64,000 nt of DNA from Saprospiraceae bacterium. Lineage in GTDB: Bacteria; Bacteroidota; Bacteroidia; Chitinophagales; Saprospiraceae. Within the stretch, counting starts at the first letter, position 1. Every line of letters begins with the position of its first letter. Shown piece by piece: positions 20,030-30,153 of this stretch. The position numbers and the translations under genes were made by a program. Under the pieces are notes generated by a model. The model did no database searches and was not told the DNA's origin. It saw nothing but the letters and a program-made list of their open reading frames with translations. The stretch covers positions 1 through 64,000 of the forward strand of contig BQJU01000031.1 of the NCBI GenBank assembly GCA_021604865.1, in the 5' to 3' direction.

Positions 20030-22438
20030 ATGAACCCATTAAAAATACCTAAACTCGTATTTGGCATAGGCACAATACTATTGTTTAGCCTGTGTTTACT
20101 CACTGCTCAAAACACTCCAAATCTCATCGATATCTCCGTTTCTGCCGGGGCTACTGGCAACTCGGCTGATACCGAACCCAGTATTGCCATCAACCCCGCT
20201 AATCCTCTACAGATTGCCGCAGTATCTTTTACTGCAAACTGGGGTCCCGGATCACCTGCTCCGGTATGGTGGTCAACCGATAGGGGCAATAACTGGACCT
20301 TGATAAATCAAATTCCACAACCTCCGGTTCCGGCTACCGCTCCAGCCGGCACCGTCTCTGTTTCTGGTCCCGGTGACCAAAAAATCGTTTTTGATAACGC
20401 CGGTAATTTTCTTGTGGTCGAACTCGGCGTTTATCGAGATAATGCTTTTAACAACCTTGGCCTTGGCAATTTTGTCTACCGGCAAACCGGTGCTTTTGGG
20501 ACCAACCTCACTCCTGGTGCCGTCTTTGGCTGGGACCAGCCACATCTGGATGTCGATATTGGCACCACAAGTCCCTGTTTTGGACAAGTCTATTCCCCCT
20601 GGTTGAATTTTATTCCTGCCAATGAACAATCAATGGTTACCAACTCCAATAACAATGGAATCATCATGACCAATGTTGGCGTTGGCAACAATACCAGCTT
20701 TGCCAATCGCACCACCAGAATTGCCATCGACCCCAATAATGGTCGGACCTATGTGGTCTATAAAATCAGACAGGGAAGCGTCGACTCTCGTTTTGAAAAT
20801 GCCACTTTTACCGTCAATCGCTCTGATGATTGTGGCACTACCTGGAATGGAACCGGCAGTGCTTTGGGTACCCCAATCCATGCGGCAGCAACCGTAGTGA
20901 CCTGGTTTACAGATACCAATTCCAGTCTGGCTAATGGTTTTGGAAATTTCAGCAAGGGTCAGGTGGGTAGAGCCCGTAGTAGTGATGCCTGGATAGCGGT
21001 CGATCCAAGTGACGGGGATGTCTATGTGGCTTATACCGTCAGAGATGCTTCAGGTTTTGGCCAGATCTATGTGGCTCGAAGTGTTGACGGAGGAGTCACC
21101 TGGAATTCTACCCGGGCCACTAGTGGCAATTTTCATTCTGCCTACCCCGAAATTGCTGTCGCTGCCAATGGCGTTGTAGGTGTGCTTTACGTCGATTACG
21201 ACGACTCTGGAACCAATACGGTCTTCCGGCACCGTATTGCCCGTTCTTTTGATGATGGTGCAACCTGGAACGACACCAACGTTCAAAGCTTGAACATCAG
21301 TAATGTCGGCAATGGTGGCAATGGATTTTTGTGGGGTGACTATGAGGGATTGAGCGCCTCGGGAAACAAATTCTACGGCGTATTTACCGGACAGTCAATT
21401 GGACTGGCCACTCCTCAGTTAAATCCCATCTTTTTCACCATCAATGCCGGAATAGATAACAAACCACCCGCAGTTACCTGCCCGGCTTCGATCTCCGTTA
21501 ATAATGACCCGGGCGATTGTGGCGCTATCGTTAATTTTACCGCAACTGCTTCCGATGACTTCTCACCGGATGTCGTCGCTGTTTGTAACCTCCCTTCCGG
21601 CAGCCTTTTCCCGGTTGGAGAAAACCTGGTCAACTGTTCCGCTACTGATGAATCCGGCAATAGTGCCTCCTGTTCTTTTACCATAACTGTATTAGACAAT
21701 GAAAATCCAGTGATTACCTGTCCGCCAAATATTACCGTGGATTGTGATACCACTGCGGCAACCGGAACGGGTATCGCTACTGTAACTGACAATTGTGCCC
21801 TTGTGAGTCCACCCACCTATGTCGACCAACATATTTCTGGTGATTGCGATTGGCTATGTACCATCGAAAGAACCTGGACAATAACGGATCAGGCAGGCAA
21901 TAGCAGCAGCTGCGTTCAAACCATTATCAAGGATACAGAACCACTGATCGAAGAGGCCCTTTCAGCAGATATTAATGGAGATGGAAAATCTGATCCACTA
22001 GTATTGGGAGTCACTTTTACGACCATGACCATAGGACCGGAATCCTCCGCCTGTGTATTACAATGGTTACCACACATTTCCGGGACACCAATCCCCTTAA
22101 AAAGAGAGAACGGAGTGGTGGGTCCTGCCTGTGCTCCTGGCATCAATGAAGTTGATCCGAGTGGCAAGATTACCAACCCACTCTTTGCTGAAGTCCTGAA
22201 ACTCGAACTATTCATTCGCCTCGATCCAAGTATTGGAGAAACGTTGATTGGCGACTTGGGGTGCACCATTGCCCCTATTGTGCTCCAAGGTCTGCGCAAT
22301 GATGACCAGTTGAAAGATCTGGTAGAGGTTGCCAATAAAGCATTGGGTAACCTGGTACTCACTCCGCATTTGAGTGAATTGTTGGCGGCGTTGGAGTGTA
22401 TAAATGAGCCGCTGAATATTTGTGACGCAAAAAATTAG
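20030..22438 (+). CDS. Secreted BNR-repeat (sialidase-like) protein with HYR domains
   Basis: An 802-residue secreted protein. After the signal peptide (ending LLTAQ) a beta-propeller region (about 30-480) shows four Asp-box/BNR motifs: STDRGNNW, SDDCGTTW, SVDGGVTW and SFDDGATW. Two HYR/Ig-like domains follow (about 480-645; VTCPASI, VNCSATDESGNSASC, ITCPPNITV), typical of Bacteroidota surface proteins. The last 160 residues (from about INGDGKSDPL) match nothing I know, and no type IX sorting domain is evident. BNR propellers occur in sialidases but also in many non-enzymes; the catalytic Arg triad of sialidases cannot be assigned, so I do not call an enzyme. Confidence 0.72.
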   Translation: MNPLKIPKLVFGIGTILLFSLCLLTAQNTPNLIDISVSAGATGNSADTEPSIAINPANPLQIAAVSFTANWGPGSPAPVWWSTDRGNNWTLINQIPQPPVPATAPAGTVSVSGPGDQKIVFDNAGNFLVVELGVYRDNAFNNLGLGNFVYRQTGAFGTNLTPGAVFGWDQPHLDVDIGTTSPCFGQVYSPWLNFIPANEQSMVTNSNNNGIIMTNVGVGNNTSFANRTTRIAIDPNNGRTYVVYKIRQGSVDSRFENATFTVNRSDDCGTTWNGTGSALGTPIHAAATVVTWFTDTNSSLANGFGNFSKGQVGRARSSDAWIAVDPSDGDVYVAYTVRDASGFGQIYVARSVDGGVTWNSTRATSGNFHSAYPEIAVAANGVVGVLYVDYDDSGTNTVFRHRIARSFDDGATWNDTNVQSLNISNVGNGGNGFLWGDYEGLSASGNKFYGVFTGQSIGLATPQLNPIFFTINAGIDNKPPAVTCPASISVNNDPGDCGAIVNFTATASDDFSPDVVAVCNLPSGSLFPVGENLVNCSATDESGNSASCSFTITVLDNENPVITCPPNITVDCDTTAATGTGIATVTDNCALVSPPTYVDQHISGDCDWLCTIERTWTITDQAGNSSSCVQTIIKDTEPLIEEALSADINGDGKSDPLVLGVTFTTMTIGPESSACVLQWLPHISGTPIPLKRENGVVGPACAPGINEVDPSGKITNPLFAEVLKLELFIRLDPSIGETLIGDLGCTIAPIVLQGLRNDDQLKDLVEVANKALGNLVLTPHLSELLAALECINEPLNICDAKN

Positions 22439-22455
22439 TGTCGGTTTTAGGAAGG

Positions 22456-22493
22456 GGTTGTTTCGCAGGTAGCATCAATCCTGCGAAACAACC
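22456..22493. terminator. Intrinsic terminator after the BNR-repeat gene
   Basis: Perfect 14-bp arms GGTTGTTTCGCAGG (22456-22469) and CCTGCGAAACAACC (22480-22493) with a 10-base loop, followed by TTAATTT. It lies 17 bp after the stop, between convergent genes, and may serve both. Confidence 0.8.
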
Positions 22494-22579
22494 TTAATTT
22501 ACAATACTTCACAACAATAGGTTTTACCCAAGGCAAGCATTGCTCAGTCTGCCAAGTCGTGAATATTGTGGGAAATACC

Positions 22580-23977
22580 TCAAATGCGCTTCGCCCGCGG
22601 CTCCAAATCTGTCAACTCTGCAATGCGTACTGGATGCCCTGACTCTATGCTTTTTCTTGCAGCAATCCCGATCAAAACGGACATTGCGCCGTCCCTGATT
22701 CCAGCGGCATGTTTTAGAGGATCAGGGTTATTGGGGTTTCTAAAAATCTTGTCGTGGAGGCGGTCATCACCGCCACCGTGGCCTGCCCTTTCGTAGCCGA
22801 CCTGAATCCTCTCGTGTTTGTTCCAGGTTTTATGCAAAATGAGTGGTTTATAATCCATTTCGCCACCAGATTGCTCCATCTCTTTGGCGTGTAGTTCAGA
22901 CTGGGCCACGTCACTTTGTTCATGGTATGGGATGTCGAGCCATGCCTCAATACGGCCGTCCATGCCATTGAAAGCAATACGCCAACCCTCAAACGGAGAA
23001 TAAGTAGTGAGGGAATAATTGACCACTACCTCGTTGGCATATTTTATCTGGGCTGACATTTTATCATAAATATTGATTTCAGGACGGAAGAGACAATTGT
23101 CCCGAATATAGCCGTCGTGGTGCTCGTTGTTCACATAAAGGTTCATGGAATGCTCGCTCTTTGTGATATCCCAATGGAATTTGCAGTCCAATTTATGTTG
23201 ACAGGTCCGGCAGTTCTCTCCCCGAAACGGCCCATTGCTTCCATAGTGCTCCAATGCACCATAAGCGAATACCTCTTCCGGGTCTGAGTCCAGCCACCAG
23301 TTTAGAAGATCGAAATGGTGGGTAGCTTTGTGTACCCACAATGAACCGCCCGACTGCCGGAGACCGTGCCAACGGCGAAAATAGGAGGCACCATGATAGG
23401 TATTAAGATACCAATTAAAGTCTACAGAAGTAATCTTCCCAATGGCATTTTCGGCCAATAGCTCTTTGACCTTAGTCATGTATGGCCCCCAACGGTAGTT
23501 GAACCCGACGATCAGCTTTTTGTCGGATTTACGTTCCGCATCAAGGATGGCCTGGCATTTGATTTCATCCGTAGTGAGGGGTTTCTCGGTTAGCACATCG
23601 CAACCCATTTCCAGACCTTTGATGATAAACTCGTGGTGAGTCGAATCTTTTGTGGTTACGATAACGAGGTCAGGTTTCCTCTTTTTTATCATTTCCTCAA
23701 AATCCAAAAAGGTGGGGCAATTTACATTCATGTATTTGAGGGCAAATTCGAGCCTTCCCGGATTGATGTCACAAAGTCCAACAAATTCAAGGAGGTCAGA
23801 ATATTCTTCCACCAACCGTTTGCCCCAAAAACCGGTACCCCGGATGCCAGTACCAACAAGGCATATACGCATTTTTCGGTTCAGGCCAAAACTTTTTACA
23901 GGGGAAGCTAACAGACTCCCTGCTGCCAGCATGCTAATGGAGGTCAAGAATTTTCTTCTGGTAAAATTATCTTCCAT
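22580..23977 (-). CDS. Tat-exported Gfo/Idh/MocA-family oxidoreductase
   Basis: A 465-residue protein with a twin-arginine signal (RRKFL at residues 7-11, then a hydrophobic segment to about 25), so it should be exported folded with its NAD(P) cofactor. The Rossmann motif VGTGIRGTGFWG is at 41-52, the family motif EKPLTT at 131-136, and THHFDLLNWWLD at 219-230 lies in the catalytic domain. Such periplasmic members act on sugars or glycosides, some by a redox-neutral NAD-dependent route. An odd insertion carries Cys 256, 259 and 265 (with Cys 293 later), possibly a metal site. Substrate unknown. The neighbouring esterase is on the same strand. Confidence 0.85.
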   Translation of the reverse strand: MEDNFTRRKFLTSISMLAAGSLLASPVKSFGLNRKMRICLVGTGIRGTGFWGKRLVEEYSDLLEFVGLCDINPGRLEFALKYMNVNCPTFLDFEEMIKKRKPDLVIVTTKDSTHHEFIIKGLEMGCDVLTEKPLTTDEIKCQAILDAERKSDKKLIVGFNYRWGPYMTKVKELLAENAIGKITSVDFNWYLNTYHGASYFRRWHGLRQSGGSLWVHKATHHFDLLNWWLDSDPEEVFAYGALEHYGSNGPFRGENCRTCQHKLDCKFHWDITKSEHSMNLYVNNEHHDGYIRDNCLFRPEINIYDKMSAQIKYANEVVVNYSLTTYSPFEGWRIAFNGMDGRIEAWLDIPYHEQSDVAQSELHAKEMEQSGGEMDYKPLILHKTWNKHERIQVGYERAGHGGGDDRLHDKIFRNPNNPDPLKHAAGIRDGAMSVLIGIAARKSIESGHPVRIAELTDLEPRAKRI

Positions 23978-24037
23978 TTAGGCTATGTTTAAATTGTTGA
24001 ATAATCAATTCAGTCGATTGTTTAATGTTCGGGGTCC

Positions 24038-24997
24038 TCATTTAAATACCTTTTTCAAAAAACCAAGCGAATACTTCAGCGTTGGTTCAAACCACGGGTC
24101 CAGCAACCAAAACCCATGGGGGCTATCATCGAAAGTATACCCTTCGTTATAGATCCCATTTTCACTTAAAATCACGATCAAGTCATCTCGCCCAGCATGG
24201 AAACGAGGAAAGGAGCTGTTGACAAAAAGGAAGGGCGGTGTTGCCTTTCCGGCGTACTCCAAAGGAGAGGCTTCCTTCCAACGTTCATAATAAGAGCCAT
24301 AATCGTCGAGCCATCGATTTGCTGAAGGGCCCGTCCATTCCGGTTTAGCTTCGGGGTGGATAAAAGAGAGAATCCCATCGATATTGAGCACCGCTTGCAC
24401 ATCGCTGGAAAATGTTTGGTTATCTAAACTGCCTTCAAATTGGGGCAGGCCGTTGGTCGCACCAAGAAAAGAAGCCAGGTGCGCACCCGCCGAACAGCCA
24501 TAAGCCGCAATTCTGTTGGTATCAATTCCAAATTCATCCGCATGGGCTCGTATCCATCGTACAGCCGTTTTGAGGTCATAAATGGCTGCTGGGTATTGGG
24601 CTTCGGCACTGAGTCGGTATTCTACCGTAACCGTTATATAACCCTCTTTGGCCAATTGTTGCGCCATGGGGATCAGATTTTCTTTTGAGCCGGTTGTCCA
24701 GCCACCGCCATGAATCATCAGGATGGCAGGACGTTTTTTCTTTTTCTTCTTTTTTGAGTAAAAAATGTCCAGATGAAGTGGGCGTTCGCCCTTATGATTG
24801 GTATAAACCACATTGGATTTGGCTTGTACACGTTTTGGTAAATCAGACCAAACAGGACGTACATCAGGGTAATGCTTTTTGATTTTTACATAAGATGAAT
24901 AGATAGAATAACTACTGTCTCTGGGAGAATAAGCTGATTGGGTAAAACCAGTCAAAGTGGAAATCAAAACCAGAAAAAAAAAGACGATGAATTTCAT
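24038..24997 (-). CDS. Secreted alpha/beta-hydrolase (esterase/lipase-like)
   Basis: A 319-residue secreted enzyme. The start at 24997 is chosen because a clean signal peptide begins there (MKFIVFFFLVLISTLTG); the frame is open to 25108 but the extra residues look unlike a gene start. Oxyanion motif HGGGW at 96-100, nucleophile elbow GCSAG with Ser 169, candidate acid Asp 271/272, and His 294 in SPHGFW. This is the hormone-sensitive-lipase/BD-FAE type often found removing acetyl or feruloyl groups from plant polysaccharides. A run of seven Lys (82-88) encoded by an A/T homopolymer-rich tract is unusual. Substrate is inferred only from the carbohydrate context. Confidence 0.82.
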   Translation of the reverse strand: MKFIVFFFLVLISTLTGFTQSAYSPRDSSYSIYSSYVKIKKHYPDVRPVWSDLPKRVQAKSNVVYTNHKGERPLHLDIFYSKKKKKKKRPAILMIHGGGWTTGSKENLIPMAQQLAKEGYITVTVEYRLSAEAQYPAAIYDLKTAVRWIRAHADEFGIDTNRIAAYGCSAGAHLASFLGATNGLPQFEGSLDNQTFSSDVQAVLNIDGILSFIHPEAKPEWTGPSANRWLDDYGSYYERWKEASPLEYAGKATPPFLFVNSSFPRFHAGRDDLIVILSENGIYNEGYTFDDSPHGFWLLDPWFEPTLKYSLGFLKKVFK

Positions 24998-25253
24998 AGA
25001 AGCGTGATTCTTGGCACTACCTCCAAAAGAAGGACAATGAGGTTGTTTTATGAAAAAACATTTGAACATTGTAAAATTAAATAATGTAAGTTTATTTAAA
25101 ATCCACATTTATTCTCAATTGTTCTTCATTTTTTAACATTTAATTCCGCCCTTCCTATATATGCCGTTAAATTATGCTACACAATTGTGAAATAGTGCGC
25201 ATGCCGATCAAAAAACAATTGGCAAATTTGACCTGTTAACGGTTTTCTATCCC

Positions 25254-28200
25254 ATGAGGAAGCAGATTTCGCAAAACAAACTTATATCCATAAAGGGTAG
25301 AAAATCCATTTTATCCTCACGATTTAAACTCAACTTTATGAAGCTTTTAAACCCAATGGTAAGTGTATGTACAACGAGGAAGCTATGGCTTTCCGTTTTA
25401 GCTATTGCCTTTTTGGCAATATGTGCCCAAGGTCAAAGCACCATTTCCGGAACAGTTACCGGAAGTGATGGTCTTTCGCTGATCGGTGTGTCTATCACAG
25501 TGGAAGGGACTTCCACAGGAACAATAACCGATGTTGATGGCAATTACTCACTTAAAGTGCCCTCCGGTGTTACCACACTTGTTTTTAGCTACACAGGATA
25601 CAAGGATGAAGTAGTTAACATCAATGGGAGAAGTACTATAGATTTGGTGATGGTTACGGATATTGAAATCTTGGATGAAGTAGTGGTTGTCGGGTATGGT
25701 ACGCAAAGAAAAAGCGACCTTACCGGTTCAGTAACCTCCTTATCATCAGAACAGCTTAATTCACAGCCCATCACCTCGCTTGAACAAGGATTACAGGGAA
25801 AAGTTGCTGGTATGCTTGTTACAAACAATTCATCTGCACCAGGAGGTGGAATTAGCATAAAAATCAGGGGGGTAACCTCTATTTTAAATGGAAGTGAGCC
25901 ACTGTATGTAATTGATGGATTTCCGGTAACGGGACAGTCACAATTTTCTACATCTCCAGGAAGGGGAACAGATAGCAGTACCGGAACAGATTACACCGTA
26001 AATCAAAATCCGCTTGCATCATTGAACCCCGCGGATATTCAATCCATAGAGATATTAAAAGATGCCTCTGCTGCGGCCATTTATGGTGTAAGAGGTGCCA
26101 ATGGTGTTATTCTTATTACAACAAAAAGAGGTGTGAAAGGCGCCCCAAAAGTTTCCTACCATGGGTACGCAGGTACTCAGTCAGTTGCTAACAGAATTGA
26201 ATTGATGAATGCTCAGGAATACCAAGACATTTTTAATACAGCAGCAGCAGCTGGTGGCGATCCTGTTGTTTTCACCAGTGCTCCACCTTATGATACTGAT
26301 TGGCAGGACCTGATCTTCAGGAGTGCGCTGATACAAAATCACCAACTGAGTGTAAACGGTGGTTCAGAAGCTGTTCAATACAACATATCTACCAGTTATT
26401 TTGATCAGGATGGCGTTATTAAAGGATCTGATTTTGAACGGTATTCATTAAGGTTAAACATGGATTTTAATGTTAGTGAAAAAATTAAATTTGGCAACTC
26501 TTTAAATGTTTCGCGGTCAAATAACAATGCCGCAGAAACAGAAGGCGAAACGACAAATGGTATCACCTCCATTGCAATAAGACAATCGCCCATTTTGCCA
26601 GTTTATCTAGATGACGGCACCTACTCTACCCATGACGATCTCCCCTCTACCGTTCCGGATGCACAAGGTTCTCTAAACCCGCTTGCCTTTATCAATGAGT
26701 TTTCAGATAAAAATGTACTGACCAGGATCCTGGGGAACGTTTTTGGAGAATATCTTATCACGCCCGATTTAAGGTTTCGGATAAGTGTAGGCGCCGACAT
26801 TGAAAATCAGGACAGACATGTTTATAGAAGCTCCTTATTTAACAAAACTAACCCAATCAATTCGGCTAATGTAAGCTCAGTAAACAGGCTTTCTTTGTTG
26901 AATGAAAACACACTCAATTACAGCAAATCTTTTGGCGTTAGTAGGCTTTCCATTTTAGCCGGATTTACTTCACAAAAGGAAACGGCAGAATACCGGCTTA
27001 CAACTGCCCGAGGTTTTGCAACAGACATTACAAGCTCCTATGATCTCGGTGGAGGGTCAGTTGTACCGGAAGTCGATTCCAGATATGCTGAATTTAGCAT
27101 ACTTTCTTTCCTTGGTAGGATTAATTATAACTTTGATAACCGGTACTTAATCACAGTTACTGGACGGCGGGACGGTTCTTCCAAATTTGCTGAGGGCGGA
27201 AAATGGGCATTTTTCCCTTCCATTGCAGGTGCCTGGAGAATTTCCAATGAGAGTTTCATGTCCGATGGAACAGTTGTTAATAACTTAAAACTGAGAGCTG
27301 GTTGGGGACAAGTGGGAAATCAGGAACTTCCTACTTATCGGTCCCTTGCACTTTTACAATCAACGCCTTATAATTTCGGAAGTGGCACTACTGTAAACGG
27401 GTTTTCACCACTTCGTGTACCTGTACCTAACCTGACCTGGGAAATATCTACACAGACTAACATTGGTTTGGATGTATCTTTCCTTGAAAGTAGGATTAAT
27501 TTCACTGCTGATTATTACATCAAGAAAACCGACGACCTGTTGCTTGAAGTTCAGCTCCCTGAAACCTCAGGCATCCTTGATCCATCCGTACAGAACTTAG
27601 GTAGCATGGAAAATGTCGGATGGGAGTTTTCATTTGACGGAGTGGTTGTACACAAAAAAGATTTTAGGTGGAATCTTGGATTTAATATCTCAGGTAACAA
27701 AAATGAGGTTACCTCACTGGGAAGCGAAAGTGAAGTTGGCTCAGGCGATCAATCTTATGAACTGCCACGGCCTACATTCGCCGGTGACACACCATACTCT
27801 TATGTATCCGTTGGACAGCCGTTAGGTGTCTTCTTTGGGTATAAAACGGATGGATTGTACCGCAGTCAGGCAGAAGCTGACGCTGGACAGGCCTTGCGGC
27901 CAGGTGTTACACCAGGCATGATCAAGTTTGTTGATGTAAATGGAGATGGTGAACTTACTGTCGATGACCGCACCATAATTGGAAGTCCTCACCCGGATTT
28001 TATCTACGGATTTAACACCAGCTTTTCTTACAAGGCCTTCGAACTAAGGGTTTTCTTCCAAGGCCAGAAAGGCGGGGACGTTTATAATACGATGAGAGGT
28101 TTCAATTCGGGCGTAACCAGAGGTCAGAATTTACTGAGAGAGCGCATGGATTCCTGGACTCCGGAAAACCCAAATGCTGCTTACCCTGTCCTTAATTCGA

Positions 28201-28496
28201 ACCCTCCCGCAGTTGGCGGTACGGCCAATACAGCTAGTTCAGATTGGTTCCTGGAAGATGCAAGTTATCTCAGAATGAGAGAATTATCCTTGACCTATAA
28301 TTTGCCTAATGACTTTTTAGGTGTACTAAATGGGGCCATCTATTTAACTGGTCAGAACTTGTTAACTATAACGGATTATAAAGGTTACAACCCTGATACA
28401 AATGGACGTGCTAATGTAAGAGGATCTTTTGGCTGGGATGTTAGTTCATATCCTTTGGCTAAAACAGTTTTATTGGGACTTAAACTTAATTTCTAA
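25254..28496 (+). CDS. SusC/RagA-type TonB-dependent outer-membrane transporter
   Basis: A protein of up to 1,080 residues with the full SusC architecture. A signal peptide (hydrophobic LWLSVLAIAFLAICAQG at about 44-60) is followed by a carboxypeptidase-regulatory-like domain (STISGTVTGSDG to about 145), the motif LDEVVVVGYGTQRKSDLTG, the plug domain with NGVILITTKRG, and a barrel to the C-terminal aromatic LKLNF. The n-region is long from this start; Met 29 (25338) is a credible alternative. Together with the SusD gene 9 bp downstream it should import a glycan across the outer membrane. This is the only intact SusC in the window. Which glycan it takes is not shown. Confidence 0.95.
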   Translation: MRKQISQNKLISIKGRKSILSSRFKLNFMKLLNPMVSVCTTRKLWLSVLAIAFLAICAQGQSTISGTVTGSDGLSLIGVSITVEGTSTGTITDVDGNYSLKVPSGVTTLVFSYTGYKDEVVNINGRSTIDLVMVTDIEILDEVVVVGYGTQRKSDLTGSVTSLSSEQLNSQPITSLEQGLQGKVAGMLVTNNSSAPGGGISIKIRGVTSILNGSEPLYVIDGFPVTGQSQFSTSPGRGTDSSTGTDYTVNQNPLASLNPADIQSIEILKDASAAAIYGVRGANGVILITTKRGVKGAPKVSYHGYAGTQSVANRIELMNAQEYQDIFNTAAAAGGDPVVFTSAPPYDTDWQDLIFRSALIQNHQLSVNGGSEAVQYNISTSYFDQDGVIKGSDFERYSLRLNMDFNVSEKIKFGNSLNVSRSNNNAAETEGETTNGITSIAIRQSPILPVYLDDGTYSTHDDLPSTVPDAQGSLNPLAFINEFSDKNVLTRILGNVFGEYLITPDLRFRISVGADIENQDRHVYRSSLFNKTNPINSANVSSVNRLSLLNENTLNYSKSFGVSRLSILAGFTSQKETAEYRLTTARGFATDITSSYDLGGGSVVPEVDSRYAEFSILSFLGRINYNFDNRYLITVTGRRDGSSKFAEGGKWAFFPSIAGAWRISNESFMSDGTVVNNLKLRAGWGQVGNQELPTYRSLALLQSTPYNFGSGTTVNGFSPLRVPVPNLTWEISTQTNIGLDVSFLESRINFTADYYIKKTDDLLLEVQLPETSGILDPSVQNLGSMENVGWEFSFDGVVVHKKDFRWNLGFNISGNKNEVTSLGSESEVGSGDQSYELPRPTFAGDTPYSYVSVGQPLGVFFGYKTDGLYRSQAEADAGQALRPGVTPGMIKFVDVNGDGELTVDDRTIIGSPHPDFIYGFNTSFSYKAFELRVFFQGQKGGDVYNTMRGFNSGVTRGQNLLRERMDSWTPENPNAAYPVLNSNPPAVGGTANTASSDWFLEDASYLRMRELSLTYNLPNDFLGVLNGAIYLTGQNLLTITDYKGYNPDTNGRANVRGSFGWDVSSYPLAKTVLLGLKLNF

Positions 28497-28505
28497 TTTT
28501 AAAAA

Positions 28506-30080
28506 ATGAATGAAATGAAAAATTATAAATATATAATGTTGCTTTGCCTGGCGGTGTTAGCAACTGCTTGCAGCGATTTCCTAGATGAAATTCCAAAGGA
28601 CTCTATTTCTCCTGCGAATTTTTACAATAATGCTGAAGACGCAATAGTTGCAGTGAATGGGGCTTATGCCGCTCTCAATGTTAATGATTATTATTCGAGA
28701 TATTGGATGACTTCCAGTGCACTTGCTTCCGACAACTGTTTTACCCGATTAAGTAATACCTCCGACCGGGCCCCTCTTGTCCAACTAAACGACGCTGGTA
28801 TGCTCGTCAGCCCACGTTACAATATCGCAATATGGGGTGCAGTATGGCAAGCTATTAATCGCGCCAATGCCGTAATTGACCATGTACCTGGTATTGATAT
28901 GGATCTCACACTAAGAGATCGAATAGTAGGCGAGGCTAAATTTTTACGGGCATTAACCTATTTCAATATGGTGAGAAGATGGGGAGGAGTGCCACTCATT
29001 TTATCTGAAACAAGTACTTCTAATATTTCCGAGCTTCAGGTTAGTAGAAACACAGCAGACGAAGTGTATGCACAGATCATTGCTGATTTGACGGATGCAA
29101 TGGGGGATTTGCCAAATATTGGTGATTACTCTAGCAATGACGTTGGACGTGCTTCCAAAGAAGCGGCACAGGGGCTATTAGCTAAAGTTCAACTGTATCG
29201 AAAAGATTGGACAAATGCGAAAACGAATGCAGAGGCTGTAATTAATTCCCCAAGCGGCCTGGATTTGATGCCTGATCCTGCGGATAATTGGTGGACAGGA
29301 AATGGTGACCGGGACAATAACCAAGAAAGTGTTTTTGAAGTACAATACAATGGTGTTTCACCCCAAGGTCATCAACTAGGCAATAATTACGAGCCTAATA
29401 ATAGTACTTATGGACCAGGCCATTGGGGAACCATTATTGGTAGCTTGTGGTGGTATAATCAATTCAATGATATGGACAAAAGAAAAGCTGCTACCTGGTT
29501 AACAGAATATCCAGCCCCAAGTGGTGATTCAACCATTCAATGGCATGAAAACACTTACCCAGTGCCACATATTAATAAATACAGGGATCCGTTTAACAAA
29601 GTTTCGGATGGTATGGCTTATAACTTAAAGGTATTAAGATTGGCTGATGTTTTGCTGGTTGCAGCGGAAGCTAGCAATGAAAGCGGAAAAGAAGAAGATG
29701 CTTATACCTATGTAAACAGGGTTCGAAGAAGGGCTAACTTACCTGATTTGGAAGGTTTAACACAGGCTCAACTCAGAGATTCCATTTACCTGGAATTCAG
29801 AAAAGAACTTTGTTATGAAGGGCAAGATTATGAAGAATTAGTACGGCAAGGCAAACTAATTACAAATAAAACTGCCTACGCGACTTACACCATTCCAACT
29901 ATGTATAATGATGATGGAAGTGTATTTACGCCAGGCCAGGCATTATTGGATCGGATAGCCCAATACCAGCCGAGACTGGTAGAATATAATTATGAGTTAG
30001 ATGATTATAATACTATATTCCCGATACCACAAACTGCTATAGATAAAAACCCAAATCTGACGCAAAATACGGGCTACTAA
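28506..30080 (+). CDS. SusD/RagB-family glycan-binding lipoprotein
   Basis: A 524-residue surface lipoprotein: lipobox LATAC with Cys 22, then SDFLDEIPKDSISPANFY, the standard SusD N-terminus. Alpha-helical TPR-like segments (for example RDRIVGEAKFLRALTYFNMVRRWGGVPL near 140-165) and the C-terminal IFPIPQTAIDKNPNLTQNTGY are family signatures. It should cap the SusC barrel encoded just upstream and bind the oligosaccharide. A strong terminator follows. No enzyme is co-transcribed with the pair, so the substrate is open; pectin oligosaccharides are plausible given the locus further on. Confidence 0.95.
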   Translation: MNEMKNYKYIMLLCLAVLATACSDFLDEIPKDSISPANFYNNAEDAIVAVNGAYAALNVNDYYSRYWMTSSALASDNCFTRLSNTSDRAPLVQLNDAGMLVSPRYNIAIWGAVWQAINRANAVIDHVPGIDMDLTLRDRIVGEAKFLRALTYFNMVRRWGGVPLILSETSTSNISELQVSRNTADEVYAQIIADLTDAMGDLPNIGDYSSNDVGRASKEAAQGLLAKVQLYRKDWTNAKTNAEAVINSPSGLDLMPDPADNWWTGNGDRDNNQESVFEVQYNGVSPQGHQLGNNYEPNNSTYGPGHWGTIIGSLWWYNQFNDMDKRKAATWLTEYPAPSGDSTIQWHENTYPVPHINKYRDPFNKVSDGMAYNLKVLRLADVLLVAAEASNESGKEEDAYTYVNRVRRRANLPDLEGLTQAQLRDSIYLEFRKELCYEGQDYEELVRQGKLITNKTAYATYTIPTMYNDDGSVFTPGQALLDRIAQYQPRLVEYNYELDDYNTIFPIPQTAIDKNPNLTQNTGY

Positions 30081-30123
30081 TTAAGTTTAGGTTCATAAAT
30101 TTTGTTACTAATGAATTTTGATC

Positions 30124-30151
30124 GAGGTAGGCTTTTTTCAAAGCCTACCTC
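30124..30151. terminator. Strong intrinsic terminator after susCD
   Basis: Perfect 12-bp stem GAGGTAGGCTTT / AAAGCCTACCTC (30124-30135 and 30140-30151) with a TTTC loop and a TTTTATTT tail. It lies between convergent genes (SusD on the + strand, the haem lipoprotein on the - strand). Confidence 0.9.
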
Positions 30152-30153
30152 TT

